From Candidatus Barnesiella excrementavium (GTDB lineage Bacteria > Bacteroidota > Bacteroidia > Bacteroidales > Barnesiellaceae), in contig DXDM01000046.1 of assembly GCA_019115485.1 (NCBI GenBank), positions 1-49,500 of the forward strand: a stretch of DNA of 49,500 bases, in the 5' to 3' direction. This document shows positions 32,548-42,577 of the stretch, piece by piece. The notes below the pieces were generated by a model, which had not been told where the DNA came from, made no database searches, and saw only the letters and a list, made by a program, of their open reading frames with translations. A program made the translations under genes and the position numbers. Every line of letters starts with the position of its first letter. Within the stretch, counting starts at the first letter, position 1.

Positions 32548-33240
32548 ATGCCGAATATTATACACATAGAGACTTCCACGTCGGTATGTTCCGCTGCGCT
32601 CTCTTCCGACGGAGTTGTTCAATGTCATTTCGAGAGTTTCGACGGCCCCTCGCACGCCTCGTTGCTGGGTGCCTATGTCAAAGAGTTGATGACCTTTGCC
32701 CGCGACAAGTCGATTCGGGTCGATGCCGTGGCCGTGAGCAGCGGGCCGGGGTCATATACCGGTCTGCGCATCGGTGTCTCCGAGGCCAAGGGGCTCTGCT
32801 TCGGGCTGGGCGTGCCTCTCATTGCCGTGCCTACGCTCGAACTGCTGGCCTGTACGACTCTCTTCAAGAACTATTTTGAGGAAGATGTGTTATACTGTCC
32901 CATGATCGACGCCCGTCGCATGGAGGTCTATGCCGCTGTCTACGACAACGCCCTCAATCTGGTGGCTCCGGTCGAGGCTCGGGTTATCGGCGAGAACTCC
33001 TTTGCCGACCTGCTGGCAACCCGCCGGGTAGTATTCTCGGGCAACGGGGCAGCCAAGTGCAAGGAGGTAATCAAGCACGAGAATGCTCTCTTTGTCGACG
33101 ACATCGTCCCCCTGGCCACCGATATGCTGGCGCTGGCCGAGCGGGCCTTCCGTGAAAAACGGTTTGAAGATGTGGCCTATTTCGAACCTTTCTACCTGAA
33201 AGAGTTTGTCGCCACCACCCCCAAACATAAGGTTTTGTAA
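32548..33240 (+). CDS. tsaB: tRNA threonylcarbamoyladenosine synthesis protein TsaB
   Basis: Partner of TsaD and TsaE in making t6A at position 37 of ANN-decoding tRNAs. The ASKHA-fold start NIIHIETSTSVCSAAL and the conserved SSGPGSYTGLRIGVSEAKGL are clear. Length (230 aa) is typical. It heads the unit tsaB-DUF4290-murA-rimM-nitroreductase, with spacings of 23, 46, 15 and 21 bases. Confidence 0.95.
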   Translation: MPNIIHIETSTSVCSAALSSDGVVQCHFESFDGPSHASLLGAYVKELMTFARDKSIRVDAVAVSSGPGSYTGLRIGVSEAKGLCFGLGVPLIAVPTLELLACTTLFKNYFEEDVLYCPMIDARRMEVYAAVYDNALNLVAPVEARVIGENSFADLLATRRVVFSGNGAAKCKEVIKHENALFVDDIVPLATDMLALAERAFREKRFEDVAYFEPFYLKEFVATTPKHKVL

Positions 33241-33263
33241 AAAGAAAAATCAACAGGAAAACT

Positions 33264-33872
33264 ATGCAATATACCTCGGACTTAAAGAAACTGGTATTGC
33301 CCGAATATGGACGCAATGTGCAGCAGATGGTCGACCACTGCATGACTATCGAGGATCGGGCCGAGCGCACGCGCTGTGCCAACACCATTATCAATATCAT
33401 GGGTAATCTGTTCCCCCACCTGCGCGACATCGAAGACTTCAAGCACAAGTTGTGGGACCACCTGGCCATCATGTCCGACTTCAAGCTCGACATTGATTAC
33501 CCCTACGAGATTATCCGGAAGGAGAATCTGCACACACACCCCGACCCGATACCCTATCAGTCGTCGCCCATCAAGTATCGCCACTACGGCAAAATCATGG
33601 AGGAGATGTTGAAGAAGGCCGAGGAGATGCCGGCCGGTCCCGAGCGTGATGCCCTCGTGTCGATGCTGGCCAACCACATGAAGAAGCTCTTCTACCAGTG
33701 GAACAAGGATTCGGTCGAGGACGAGAAAATCTTGAAGGACTTGAAGGAGTACACCCACGGTGTGATAGACCTCGATCCGGCGACCTACCACTTGCGCGAT
33801 GTGAAGGAACCGGTTGTGCAGCCGCAGCAGCGGGGCAAATCGAAAAATAATTCAAAAAAAGCGGGTAAATAA
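33264..33872 (+). CDS. DUF4290 protein
   Basis: A 202-residue mostly helical protein starting MQYTSDLKKLVLPEYGRNVQQMV, a family found in Bacteroidota next to murA and rimM. The C-terminus is a basic, lysine-rich tail (RGKSKNNSKKAGK). No catalytic motif is visible. The coding end overlaps the left arm of a terminator-like hairpin. Its consistent placement beside murA suggests an envelope or cell-cycle link, but that is inference. Confidence 0.88.
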   Translation: MQYTSDLKKLVLPEYGRNVQQMVDHCMTIEDRAERTRCANTIINIMGNLFPHLRDIEDFKHKLWDHLAIMSDFKLDIDYPYEIIRKENLHTHPDPIPYQSSPIKYRHYGKIMEEMLKKAEEMPAGPERDALVSMLANHMKKLFYQWNKDSVEDEKILKDLKEYTHGVIDLDPATYHLRDVKEPVVQPQQRGKSKNNSKKAGK

Positions 33873-33883
33873 CCGCTTTTTTT
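33854..33883 (+). terminator. Partial terminator between DUF4290 and murA
   Basis: AAAAAAAGCGG (33854-33864) pairs with CCGCTTTTTTT (33873-33883). It overlaps the DUF4290 stop codon (33870-33872) and has seven T. It could reduce read-through into murA, or act as an attenuator. Confidence 0.6.
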
Positions 33884-33918
33884 GTATCTTTCACTCATTA
33901 ACCTTAAAAGCGAAAAGT

Positions 33919-35223
33919 ATGGCATCTTTTATTATTGAAGGCGGGCATCGTCTGCATGGAGAGTTGATACCGCAAGGCGCTAAGAATGAAGCGTTGGAAG
34001 TCCTTTGCGCCACATTGCTCACCCCCGAAGAGGTGAAGATATACAATATCCCCGACATTCTCGATGTGAACAACCTCATACAACTGTTGCGCGACCTGGG
34101 GGTGACGGTTGAGCGCATCGGGTTGAATGCATACAGTTTCAAGGCCGACAAAATCAATCTCGACTACCTTAACAGCGACGAGTTTTTCCAGAAGGGAGCA
34201 GCGTTGCGGGGATCGGTGATGATTATCGGTCCGCTCATCGCCCGCTTCGGGTATGCCGTCCTGCCCAAACCGGGTGGCGACAAGATTGGCCGCCGTCGGT
34301 TGGACACTCACTTTCTGGGTATTCAGAAACTGGGCGCCACCTTTACCTACTGTCCCAAGGCCCAACGCTATGAAATCAAGGCCGACAAACTCACCGGCAG
34401 CTACATGCTGCTCGACGAGGCTTCGGTGACCGGCACCGCCAATATTCTGATGGCTGCCGTCCTGGCCGAGGGCGATACCACCATCTACAATGCCGCTTGC
34501 GAACCTTATCTGCAACAGCTCTCGAAGATGTTGAACCGCATGGGTGCCCGCATCGAGGGCATCGGGTCGAACCTGCTCACGATTCACGGCGTGTCGTCGC
34601 TCAAAGGGTGCGAGCACACCATTCTGCCCGACATGATCGAGGTGGGCAGTTTCATCGGTATGGCCGCCATGACCCAGTCGGATATCACCATCAAGAACGT
34701 GTCGTACAACGACCTGGGTATTATCCCCGACAGTTTCCGCCGGCTGGGCATCACCGTCGAGCAGAACGGTGACGACATACACATTCCCGAACACGAAAGC
34801 TACGAAATCGATACCTTTATCGACGGATCGATCATGACCTTTGCCGATGCTCCGTGGCCGGGACTCACCCCCGACCTGCTGAGTGTATTCCTCGTGGTGG
34901 CTACCCAGGCCAAGGGGAGTGTGCTCATTCATCAGAAGATGTTCGAGAGCCGACTCTTCTTCGTCGACAAACTCATCGACATGGGGGCTCAGATTATCCT
35001 ATGCGACCCGCACCGGGCCGCCGTCATCGGTCAGGCTCGCGCCCATAAGCTGCGGGCCGCCAACATGGTGTCGCCCGACATTCGGGCCGGTATCGCTCTG
35101 CTCATCGCCGCCATGAGTGCCGAGGGGACGAGCCGTATCCACAACATCGACCAGATAGACCGGGGGTATCAGGACATCGACAAGCGGCTCAATGCCATCG
35201 GTGCTCGCATTACCCGGCTGTAA
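33919..35223 (+). CDS. murA: UDP-N-acetylglucosamine 1-carboxyvinyltransferase, Asp-type
   Basis: First committed step of peptidoglycan synthesis: transfers enolpyruvate from PEP to UDP-GlcNAc. The start MASFIIEGGH (33919) gives 434 aa; the longer open frame would cross the upstream terminator. Family parts: GAKNEALEVL, the loop LPKPGGDKIGRRRLDTH, and DMIEVGSFIGMAA near residue 240. In the loop the fosfomycin-reactive cysteine of E. coli MurA (C115) is replaced by Asp121, which is known from other bacteria to give intrinsic fosfomycin resistance. Confidence 0.94.
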   Translation: MASFIIEGGHRLHGELIPQGAKNEALEVLCATLLTPEEVKIYNIPDILDVNNLIQLLRDLGVTVERIGLNAYSFKADKINLDYLNSDEFFQKGAALRGSVMIIGPLIARFGYAVLPKPGGDKIGRRRLDTHFLGIQKLGATFTYCPKAQRYEIKADKLTGSYMLLDEASVTGTANILMAAVLAEGDTTIYNAACEPYLQQLSKMLNRMGARIEGIGSNLLTIHGVSSLKGCEHTILPDMIEVGSFIGMAAMTQSDITIKNVSYNDLGIIPDSFRRLGITVEQNGDDIHIPEHESYEIDTFIDGSIMTFADAPWPGLTPDLLSVFLVVATQAKGSVLIHQKMFESRLFFVDKLIDMGAQIILCDPHRAAVIGQARAHKLRAANMVSPDIRAGIALLIAAMSAEGTSRIHNIDQIDRGYQDIDKRLNAIGARITRL

Positions 35224-35238
35224 AACAAGAAAACGATC

Positions 35239-35757
35239 ATGATAGAACGTGAAGAATTGATCAAGATAGGGCGGTTCAACAAACCGCACGGGGTGAAGGG
35301 CGAGTTGTCCTTCACCTTTACCGACGATGTGTTCGACCGCACCGACTGTCCCTATATCGTCTGCGAAATCGACGGTATCTTCGTCCCCTTTTTCATCGAG
35401 GAGTATCGCTTCAAGAGCGATACTACCGCCTTGATGAAGCTCGAAGATGTCGACAACGAGACCGATGCCCGTGCCTTTTCGCTGCTCGATGTCTATTTCC
35501 CCAAATCCTACTACGATACGGAGGTCGAGGAGGAGGCCCCGAGCGACTATTTCATCGGGTTTACCGTGGTCGACAGCGAGCGGGGCGAGTTGGGCAAGAT
35601 TGTAGCCGTCGACGACTCGACCGAGAATGTGCTCTTCGAGATCGATCACGACGGGCGTGAGTTGCTGGTTCCGGCCGTCGATGAGTTCGTGAGCGAAATC
35701 GACGAGGAGAACCGTCGGCTCTACATGAATATCCCCGAGGGGCTGCTGACGTTGTAA
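35239..35757 (+). CDS. rimM: 16S rRNA processing protein RimM
   Basis: Maturation factor for the 30S head. The N-terminal domain opens with IGRFNKPHGVKGELSFTF, and the C-terminal PRC-barrel contains YFIGFTVVDSERGELGKI and LLVPAVDEFVSEID. Length (172 aa) is normal. It lies 15 bases after murA. Confidence 0.94.
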   Translation: MIEREELIKIGRFNKPHGVKGELSFTFTDDVFDRTDCPYIVCEIDGIFVPFFIEEYRFKSDTTALMKLEDVDNETDARAFSLLDVYFPKSYYDTEVEEEAPSDYFIGFTVVDSERGELGKIVAVDDSTENVLFEIDHDGRELLVPAVDEFVSEIDEENRRLYMNIPEGLLTL

Positions 35758-35778
35758 CGTATTAAAAAGAATAGCGCA

Positions 35779-36417
35779 ATGAAAAAAGTTTTGTTTATCT
35801 TCCTGGCCGTGTGGTTTGTCTTTACGGCAGTTGTGTTCGTGATATTTTTCTCGGGCAACAGTGATTCCAAGAGTAGTGGCGAAGGCATGCCCGTGCTCGA
35901 AGCCATCGCAACTCGGGCCAGTGTGCGGGCTTATGCCGACAAGGCGGTTGAGCCCGAGAAAATCGAACAGATTCTGCGGGCCGGTATGGCGGCCCCTACC
36001 GCTCGCAACCAGCAGCCGTGGGCTTTTGTGGTGCTCGACGACAGGGCGCTGATGACCCAGTTGGCCGACTCACTGCCCAATGCCAAGATGTTGGCTTCGG
36101 CTCCCGTGGCTATCGTGGTGTGCGGCGACCTGAGCAAAGCCATCGAAGGCGAGGGTGCCACCTATTGGATACAAGATGCCTCGGCTGCGACCGAGAATAT
36201 TCTGCTGGCCGCTCACGGTTTGGGGCTGGGTGCCGTGTGGACGGGAGCCTATCCCGTGATGAGCCGGGTAAAGGCCATTCGCGAGGTGCTGGGTTTGCCG
36301 GCACAGATAATTCCGCTTAACGTGATTCCCATGGGTTATCCGCAGGGCGAAACGGCTCCCAAGGATAAGTGGAAACGCGAGAATGTTCGCAAGAATAACT
36401 GGGCGAATGCTTATTGA
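35779..36417 (+). CDS. Nitroreductase-family protein with N-terminal membrane anchor
   Basis: An FMN-dependent oxidoreductase of 212 residues. A hydrophobic N-terminal segment (about 4-25) and a short Ser/Gly linker are followed by the nitroreductase fold: ATRASVRAYADKAV, MAAPTARNQQPWAFVVL, and GLGAVWTGAYPV near the FMN phosphate site. The anchor would place the domain outside the cytoplasm, which is uncommon. The absence of the usual lipoprotein cysteine argues for an uncleaved membrane anchor. It is the last gene of the tsaB unit. Substrate unknown. Confidence 0.85.
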   Translation: MKKVLFIFLAVWFVFTAVVFVIFFSGNSDSKSSGEGMPVLEAIATRASVRAYADKAVEPEKIEQILRAGMAAPTARNQQPWAFVVLDDRALMTQLADSLPNAKMLASAPVAIVVCGDLSKAIEGEGATYWIQDASAATENILLAAHGLGLGAVWTGAYPVMSRVKAIREVLGLPAQIIPLNVIPMGYPQGETAPKDKWKRENVRKNNWANAY

Positions 36418-36454
36418 TTGAATAAAAGTATGTAATCAGGAAAACTTTTTAGCC

Positions 36455-36553
36455 ATGAAGAACACAATCATTGAAAAACTGCGCAAATACAGAGTGCTGC
36501 GATTGTTTTTTATTAGGTTCCGGCTTTTTAATTTTGGTGGTAAGCAACGATGA
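36455..36553 (+). pseudogene. Small ORF or frameshifted small membrane-protein gene
   Basis: ATG at 36455 gives a 32-residue peptide starting MKNTIIEKLRKYRVLR. After a run of six T (near 36503) the neighbouring frame continues as a hydrophobic helix, LLGSGFLILVVSNDEDWILNWLIND, up to the terminator. Together they read like a small basic-then-hydrophobic membrane protein broken by a frameshift at the T-run. It could be a recent mutation, a slippage site or a sequencing error. Confidence 0.35.
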
Positions 36554-36578
36554 AGATTGGATATTGAATTGGCTTATA

Positions 36579-36619
36579 AACGACAGCCTCGGCAGAAAAC
36601 CGCCGAGGCTGTCGTTTTT
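36579..36619 (+). terminator. Terminator between the tsaB unit and the thiamine operon
   Basis: ACGACAGCCTCGGC (36580-36593) pairs perfectly over 14 bp with GCCGAGGCTGTCGT (36602-36615), followed by a run of five T (36615-36619). It may also catch leftward transcripts from thiF. Confidence 0.88.
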
Positions 36620-36692
36620 GTTTCTATGTCAACGCTCTATGGGTCTTGGAAAACCACTTTTGAACCATACGACAGACTATGGGCCGAAGAGC

Positions 36693-37382
36693 TCACAGTT
36701 CGATAATTTCGTGCTGCAGTGTGAGCAGATTGGTACAATAGAGCTTGCCGCTCAATACCTCACCACACCCGGCGATAATCTTGATGGCTTCGGTGGCCTG
36801 GATAGAGCCGATGACTCCCGGTATGGAGCCGATGACTCCGCCCGGTTGTGCCGGGGGAATCACCTCGGGGCAAGGGTAGAGGTCGCTGTACCGGGGACCG
36901 CCCCGGTAGTTGAATACCGATACCTGTCCCTCGAAGGCGGCGATGGAGCCGTAGACGTAGGGCTTGCCCTGACGGGCGCACTCCTCGTCGATGAGGTAGC
37001 GGGTAGCCGCATTGTCGCAGCCGTCGACCACCAGGTCGTAGTTGGCCACGAGTTCGGTGGCATTCTCGGTCGTGAGTCGGGTGGGGTAGGTCTCGATGCG
37101 GGTCGTGCTGTTCAACTCCGACAGCCGCCGGCGGGCACACTCCACCTTGGGGGCTCCCACCTCGGCCTCGGCATAGAGCACCTGCCGTTGCAGGTTGCTC
37201 AACGAAACCACGTCGTCGTCGACCAGACCCAGACAGCCCACGCCGGCCGCCGTCAGGTAGAGGGCAATGGGCGAACCCAGTCCGCCCACCCCCACAATCA
37301 GTACCCGGGCTTTCTGCAACCGTTCCTGACCCGCTTCGCCAATCTCGGGAAGCATTGTCTGTCTGCTGTACCGTTCGTTCAT
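36693..37382 (-). CDS. thiF: ThiF/HesA-family adenylyltransferase lacking zinc and catalytic cysteines
   Basis: Adenylates the C-terminus of ThiS in thiazole synthesis. The nucleotide-binding VLIVGVGGLGSP, SLSNLQRQVLY, VVDGCDNAATRYLID and the FNYRGGPRYSDLYP segment are clear. Neither of the usual CxxC zinc pairs is present; only isolated cysteines remain. The position of the thiol of E. coli ThiF (Cys before the TAGV segment) is alanine here (PPAQPGGV). The start is the ATG at 37382, sharing one base with the thiH stop. Length is 229 aa. Its place at the end of the thi operon supports the name. Confidence 0.85.
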   Translation of the reverse strand: MNERYSRQTMLPEIGEAGQERLQKARVLIVGVGGLGSPIALYLTAAGVGCLGLVDDDVVSLSNLQRQVLYAEAEVGAPKVECARRRLSELNSTTRIETYPTRLTTENATELVANYDLVVDGCDNAATRYLIDEECARQGKPYVYGSIAAFEGQVSVFNYRGGPRYSDLYPCPEVIPPAQPGGVIGSIPGVIGSIQATEAIKIIAGCGEVLSGKLYCTNLLTLQHEIIEL

Positions 37383-38491
37383 CAATCGAAGATTTTATCC
37401 CAGTCTTTCCATACCACCTCGTAGCCCATCGACTTGATGGCCTGTTCGACCTCGGCCGGGGTGCGTTCGTCGCTCACGGCAAACTGTTCGAGCGCTTGCG
37501 GATAGGTGGCATAGCCTCCCGGGTCGGTCTTCGAACCGGCACTCATCGAGGTTGCTCCCAGCGTGGCAATGTGGTTGCGGAAGTTGGGGTTCTCGCGGGT
37601 CGACACCGAGATGTCCACGTCGTGGTCGAAGATGCGGAAGGCAAAAATCAGTTGGGCCAGCTCCCGGTCGCTCATCACCACATTGGGTTGGAAGTGACCC
37701 TCCGAGGGACGCATGCGGGGGAAGTTGACGCTGTATTTCGTCTGCCAGTAGTGCTTGCGCAGGTATTGCAGGTGAATGGCCATCATGGTCACATCGGTGC
37801 GCCAGGGCTCCAACCCGATGAGTACGCCCATACCTATCTTGTGCACGCCGGCCTGTCCCATACGGTCGAAGCCGTTGACACGCCACTCGAAAATCGATTT
37901 CATGCCCTTGGGGTGATAGGTCTTGTAGCGGTCTTTATGGTAGGTCTCCTGGAAGCAGACCACGCCGTTGAGCCCCGACTTGGTGAGCCGGTAGTAGTCC
38001 TCGCTTTTGAGCGGCATCACCTCGATGGTGAGGTTGGCAAAATAGGGGCGGGCTACATGCAGTGCCCGTTCCAGATAGTCCACACCGGCATCACGCGGAT
38101 TCTCGCCGGTAACGATAAGCAGGTTTTCAAAGGGCCCCAGCTTGCGTATGGCCTTGCACTCGTTCTCGATCTCCTCTTCGGTGAGAATGATGCGGGCGAT
38201 GGGGTTGTTGTGGTTGAACCCGCAATAGACGCAAAAGTTGTTGCATGAGTTGGTGATGTAAAGCGGTACATACATCTGTATCGTTTTACCGAAACGCTCC
38301 TGGGTGTAACGCCGGCTCAGGGCGGCCATGGGTTCCAGATAGGGAGCGGCGGCCGGCGAAACGAGCGCCATGAAGTCGTCGATGGTCAAGTGCTCCTTGC
38401 CCAAGGCAATCTCCACATCGCGGCTCTGTTTCGAGTTGATGCAGGCGGTTATGTCGTCCCAGGAATATTTTTCTAATTCTTCGGAAAACAT
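37382..38491 (-). CDS. thiH: 2-iminoacetate synthase
   Basis: A radical-SAM enzyme that cleaves tyrosine to give dehydroglycine for the thiazole. The cluster motif is CNNFCVYC (in YITNSCNNFCVYCGFNHNN), with downstream VTGENPRDAGVDYL and the conserved GVLIGLEPWRTD and FPRMRP segments. Length 369 aa is normal. It is separated from thiC by 121 bases that contain no gene. Confidence 0.95.
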   Translation of the reverse strand: MFSEELEKYSWDDITACINSKQSRDVEIALGKEHLTIDDFMALVSPAAAPYLEPMAALSRRYTQERFGKTIQMYVPLYITNSCNNFCVYCGFNHNNPIARIILTEEEIENECKAIRKLGPFENLLIVTGENPRDAGVDYLERALHVARPYFANLTIEVMPLKSEDYYRLTKSGLNGVVCFQETYHKDRYKTYHPKGMKSIFEWRVNGFDRMGQAGVHKIGMGVLIGLEPWRTDVTMMAIHLQYLRKHYWQTKYSVNFPRMRPSEGHFQPNVVMSDRELAQLIFAFRIFDHDVDISVSTRENPNFRNHIATLGATSMSAGSKTDPGGYATYPQALEQFAVSDERTPAEVEQAIKSMGYEVVWKDWDKIFD

Positions 38492-38612
38492 TTTGTTTCT
38501 CTTTCTTTTATCAATCGTTAATGGTTAATCGATTCTTTTCAATTCTCTCTTGCTGGTGGGCGAGGCCGGTAGCATGCTGATACCGGCACTCGTTGGCACC
38601 CGGGGCGGGGGG

Positions 38613-40319
<1,707 letters not shown>

Positions 40320-40336
40320 TTATCGTTTCGTAGCGG

Positions 40337-41107
40337 TTAGTCAAGGAATGAAGTCAACGGGCTGCTGGCCTGGGCAAAGTGATATTGGGCACCCAGTCCG
40401 GCCTCGTAGGCCCGGCGGCCTGCTTTGACAGCCTCTTTGAAGGCGATGGCCATCTCTACGGGGTTACCGGCCACGGCGATGGCGGTGTTCACCAGTACGG
40501 CATCGGCACCCATCTCCATGGCTTCGGCGGCCTGCGACGGTGCCCCGATACCGGCGTCGACGATGACGGGTACGTTGCTCTCCTCGATGATGATTTGCAG
40601 GAAATCACGCGTGCGCAACCCCTTGTTCGTGCCGATGGGAGCACCCAGCGGCATCACGGTAGCGGCACCGGCCTCTTCGAGCCGTTTGCACAACACGGGG
40701 TCAGCCTGGATATAGGGCAGTACCACAAAACCCATCTTGGCCAGTTGCTCGGTAGCTTTCAAGGTCTCCACCGGGTCGGGCAGGAGGTATTTGGGGTCGG
40801 GGTGGATTTCGAGTTTGATAAAGTCGGTCCCGAAGCACTCGCGCGAGAACTGGGCGGCGAGCACAGCCTCCTCGGCATTCCGCACGCCCGAAGTGTTGGG
40901 CAGGAACTGCACTCTGTTGCGGTCGATGTGGGTGAGCATATCGTCGGTCGCCTCGTGGGTCATGTTGATACGTTTCATGGCGACGGTAATCATTTCGGAT
41001 TCCGAAGCCTCAATGGCTTTTTCCATCAATTCGTTCGAGCTGAATTTGCCGGTTCCGACAAACAGCCGGGAGGAGAATTCCCGTCCTCCAATCACTAATT
41101 TGTTCAT
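40337..41107 (-). CDS. thiG: Thiazole synthase
   Basis: Builds the thiazole phosphate from deoxyxylulose phosphate, dehydroglycine and ThiS thiocarboxylate. A TIM barrel of 256 residues: [90 protein letters not shown]. The start at 41107 overlaps the thiE stop as ATGA. Confidence 0.97.
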   Translation of the reverse strand: MNKLVIGGREFSSRLFVGTGKFSSNELMEKAIEASESEMITVAMKRINMTHEATDDMLTHIDRNRVQFLPNTSGVRNAEEAVLAAQFSRECFGTDFIKLEIHPDPKYLLPDPVETLKATEQLAKMGFVVLPYIQADPVLCKRLEEAGAATVMPLGAPIGTNKGLRTRDFLQIIIEESNVPVIVDAGIGAPSQAAEAMEMGADAVLVNTAIAVAGNPVEMAIAFKEAVKAGRRAYEAGLGAQYHFAQASSPLTSFLD

Positions 41108-41733
41108 ACTTTGCGATATTGGTTTAATAAGTCTATAATCTTTCGGGTTTCGGCCTCGGGGTCCTCGGCTTGCAGAATCGTGCCCGACAGGGCGATGCCC
41201 GACACGCCGGTTTCCATGAGGGCCGGAATGTCGTCGGCCGTGATGCCGCCGATGGCCACTACGGGAATCTTCAAGTCGTTTTCGCGGCATTGCCGCATGA
41301 TGCGGGCATAGCCTTCGAGGCCCAGTATGGGGCTCAGGTTCTTTTTGGTCTCGGTAAAACGGAAGGGGCCCAGTCCCACGTAGTCGGCATCTTGGCGCAC
41401 CAGACTTTGAATGTCGTCGAAGGTGTTGGCCGTGCCGCCGATGATGTATTTCTCACCGATGAGCAGGCGTGCTTCCGATACCGGCATGTCGAGTTTGCCC
41501 AGATGCACGCCGTCCACGTCGAGGTCGGCCGCCAGTTGGGGATAGTCGTCGAGAACGAGAATGGCTTCGTGCTCCTGGCAAAGGGGAATCAGCTCCCGGG
41601 CTGTTCGTTCCACCTCGTCGAGGGGAGCCTCTTTCATGCGCAGTTGTATCCATTTGCAACCTCCTTTGAGGGCGGCGACGGCGCTTTCGACGATGCCGAA
41701 GCGCAGGGTTTGATGGGTAATGAATTGTAACAT
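41104..41733 (-). CDS. thiE: Thiamine-phosphate synthase
   Basis: Joins the pyrimidine and thiazole phosphates. A 209-residue barrel with the full set of motifs: [55 protein letters not shown] and VVAIGGIT. The start MLQFITHQ (41733) is preferred over an upstream ATG. It is translationally coupled to thiG. Confidence 0.94.
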   Translation of the reverse strand: MLQFITHQTLRFGIVESAVAALKGGCKWIQLRMKEAPLDEVERTARELIPLCQEHEAILVLDDYPQLAADLDVDGVHLGKLDMPVSEARLLIGEKYIIGGTANTFDDIQSLVRQDADYVGLGPFRFTETKKNLSPILGLEGYARIMRQCRENDLKIPVVAIGGITADDIPALMETGVSGIALSGTILQAEDPEAETRKIIDLLNQYRKV

Positions 41734-41743
41734 ATCGATGGGG

Positions 41744-42334
41744 TTAAACAGTTCGTATTCGGTTGAGGCGGTCAATCACCCCTTCGGGGGTAGGCTCTTG
41801 CCACAGATAGCCCAGCAGGGCCACTCCGCCGAAGTGCCACTGTCGCACGGCCGCCATGCGCTCGGGGGTGATGCCGCCCAGGGCAACGACCCGCTCGTTG
41901 ATAATTCCCCGTTCGGCCGCTTCGGCCAGTTGCCCGGGAGTGAATGCAGCCCGGTAGCCCTGCTTGGAGAGGCTGTCGAAGAGGGGGCTCAGGAATTGAT
42001 AGGCATACCCTTCGCCTTGGCCGAGCTCATCAAGCGTGTGGCACGAGCGGGAGAGGGCGGGGGTGTACCCCGGCACGGCCGCGGGAGGCATCGGGTTGCG
42101 GCGGTTGAGGTGCACGCCGGCCAAGCGGTGTGCAGCGGCCAACTCGAAATGGTCGTGCAGCACGATGCGGTCATAGCAGCGGTCGGGAATCGAGCGCAAC
42201 AATTCTTCTACCTCGTGGCGTGAGGCTCCGGGTTTGCGCAGGTGCAGACGGTCCAGTCCGTGGTCGAGCAACGCGGCAATCAAGTCGCCCTCGTGGGGGA
42301 GGGAACCTTCGGTTGTGATACCTATGTATTTCAT
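41744..42334 (-). CDS. Second ThiE-like protein (TenI-type)
   Basis: A 196-residue relative of thiamine-phosphate synthase with altered active-site segments: LHLRKPG in place of QLRxK, IVLHDHFELA, GVHLNRR, SCHTLDEL, and FLSPLFDSLSKQGYRAAF in place of the usual GxGPxxxTxTK. It is probably a TenI-like thiazole tautomerase or an auxiliary enzyme rather than a duplicate synthase. It starts at MKYIGITTEG (42334). It is encoded between thiS and thiE. Confidence 0.85.
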   Translation of the reverse strand: MKYIGITTEGSLPHEGDLIAALLDHGLDRLHLRKPGASRHEVEELLRSIPDRCYDRIVLHDHFELAAAHRLAGVHLNRRNPMPPAAVPGYTPALSRSCHTLDELGQGEGYAYQFLSPLFDSLSKQGYRAAFTPGQLAEAAERGIINERVVALGGITPERMAAVRQWHFGGVALLGYLWQEPTPEGVIDRLNRIRTV

Positions 42335-42357
42335 CGCGTACCTTTCGGATTTATCGA

Positions 42358-42558
42358 TTATCCGCCGAAAGTGGCTCGAATGAGGGTTATCTTGTCGCCG
42401 GGGGCCAGCGTGCGGTTGTCCCACTCGCTCTTGGGCACCAGTTTGTTGTCAATGGCGATGGCCGTACCTTCGGCGGCAATCTGCTGCCGGTCGAGCAACC
42501 CTTTTACGGTTGTCCCTTCGGGTACCTCGGTCTCTTTTTGGTTGAGATATACTTGCAT
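42358..42558 (-). CDS. thiS: Sulfur carrier protein ThiS
   Basis: A 66-residue ubiquitin-like protein with the essential C-terminal Gly-Gly (TLIRATFGG), which receives sulfur as a thiocarboxylate through ThiF. The fold is typical (MQVYLNQKETEVPEGTTV at the start, GDKITLI near the end). Confidence 0.95.
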   Translation of the reverse strand: MQVYLNQKETEVPEGTTVKGLLDRQQIAAEGTAIAIDNKLVPKSEWDNRTLAPGDKITLIRATFGG

Positions 42559-42577
42559 GGTTATATCAATGAATGGT

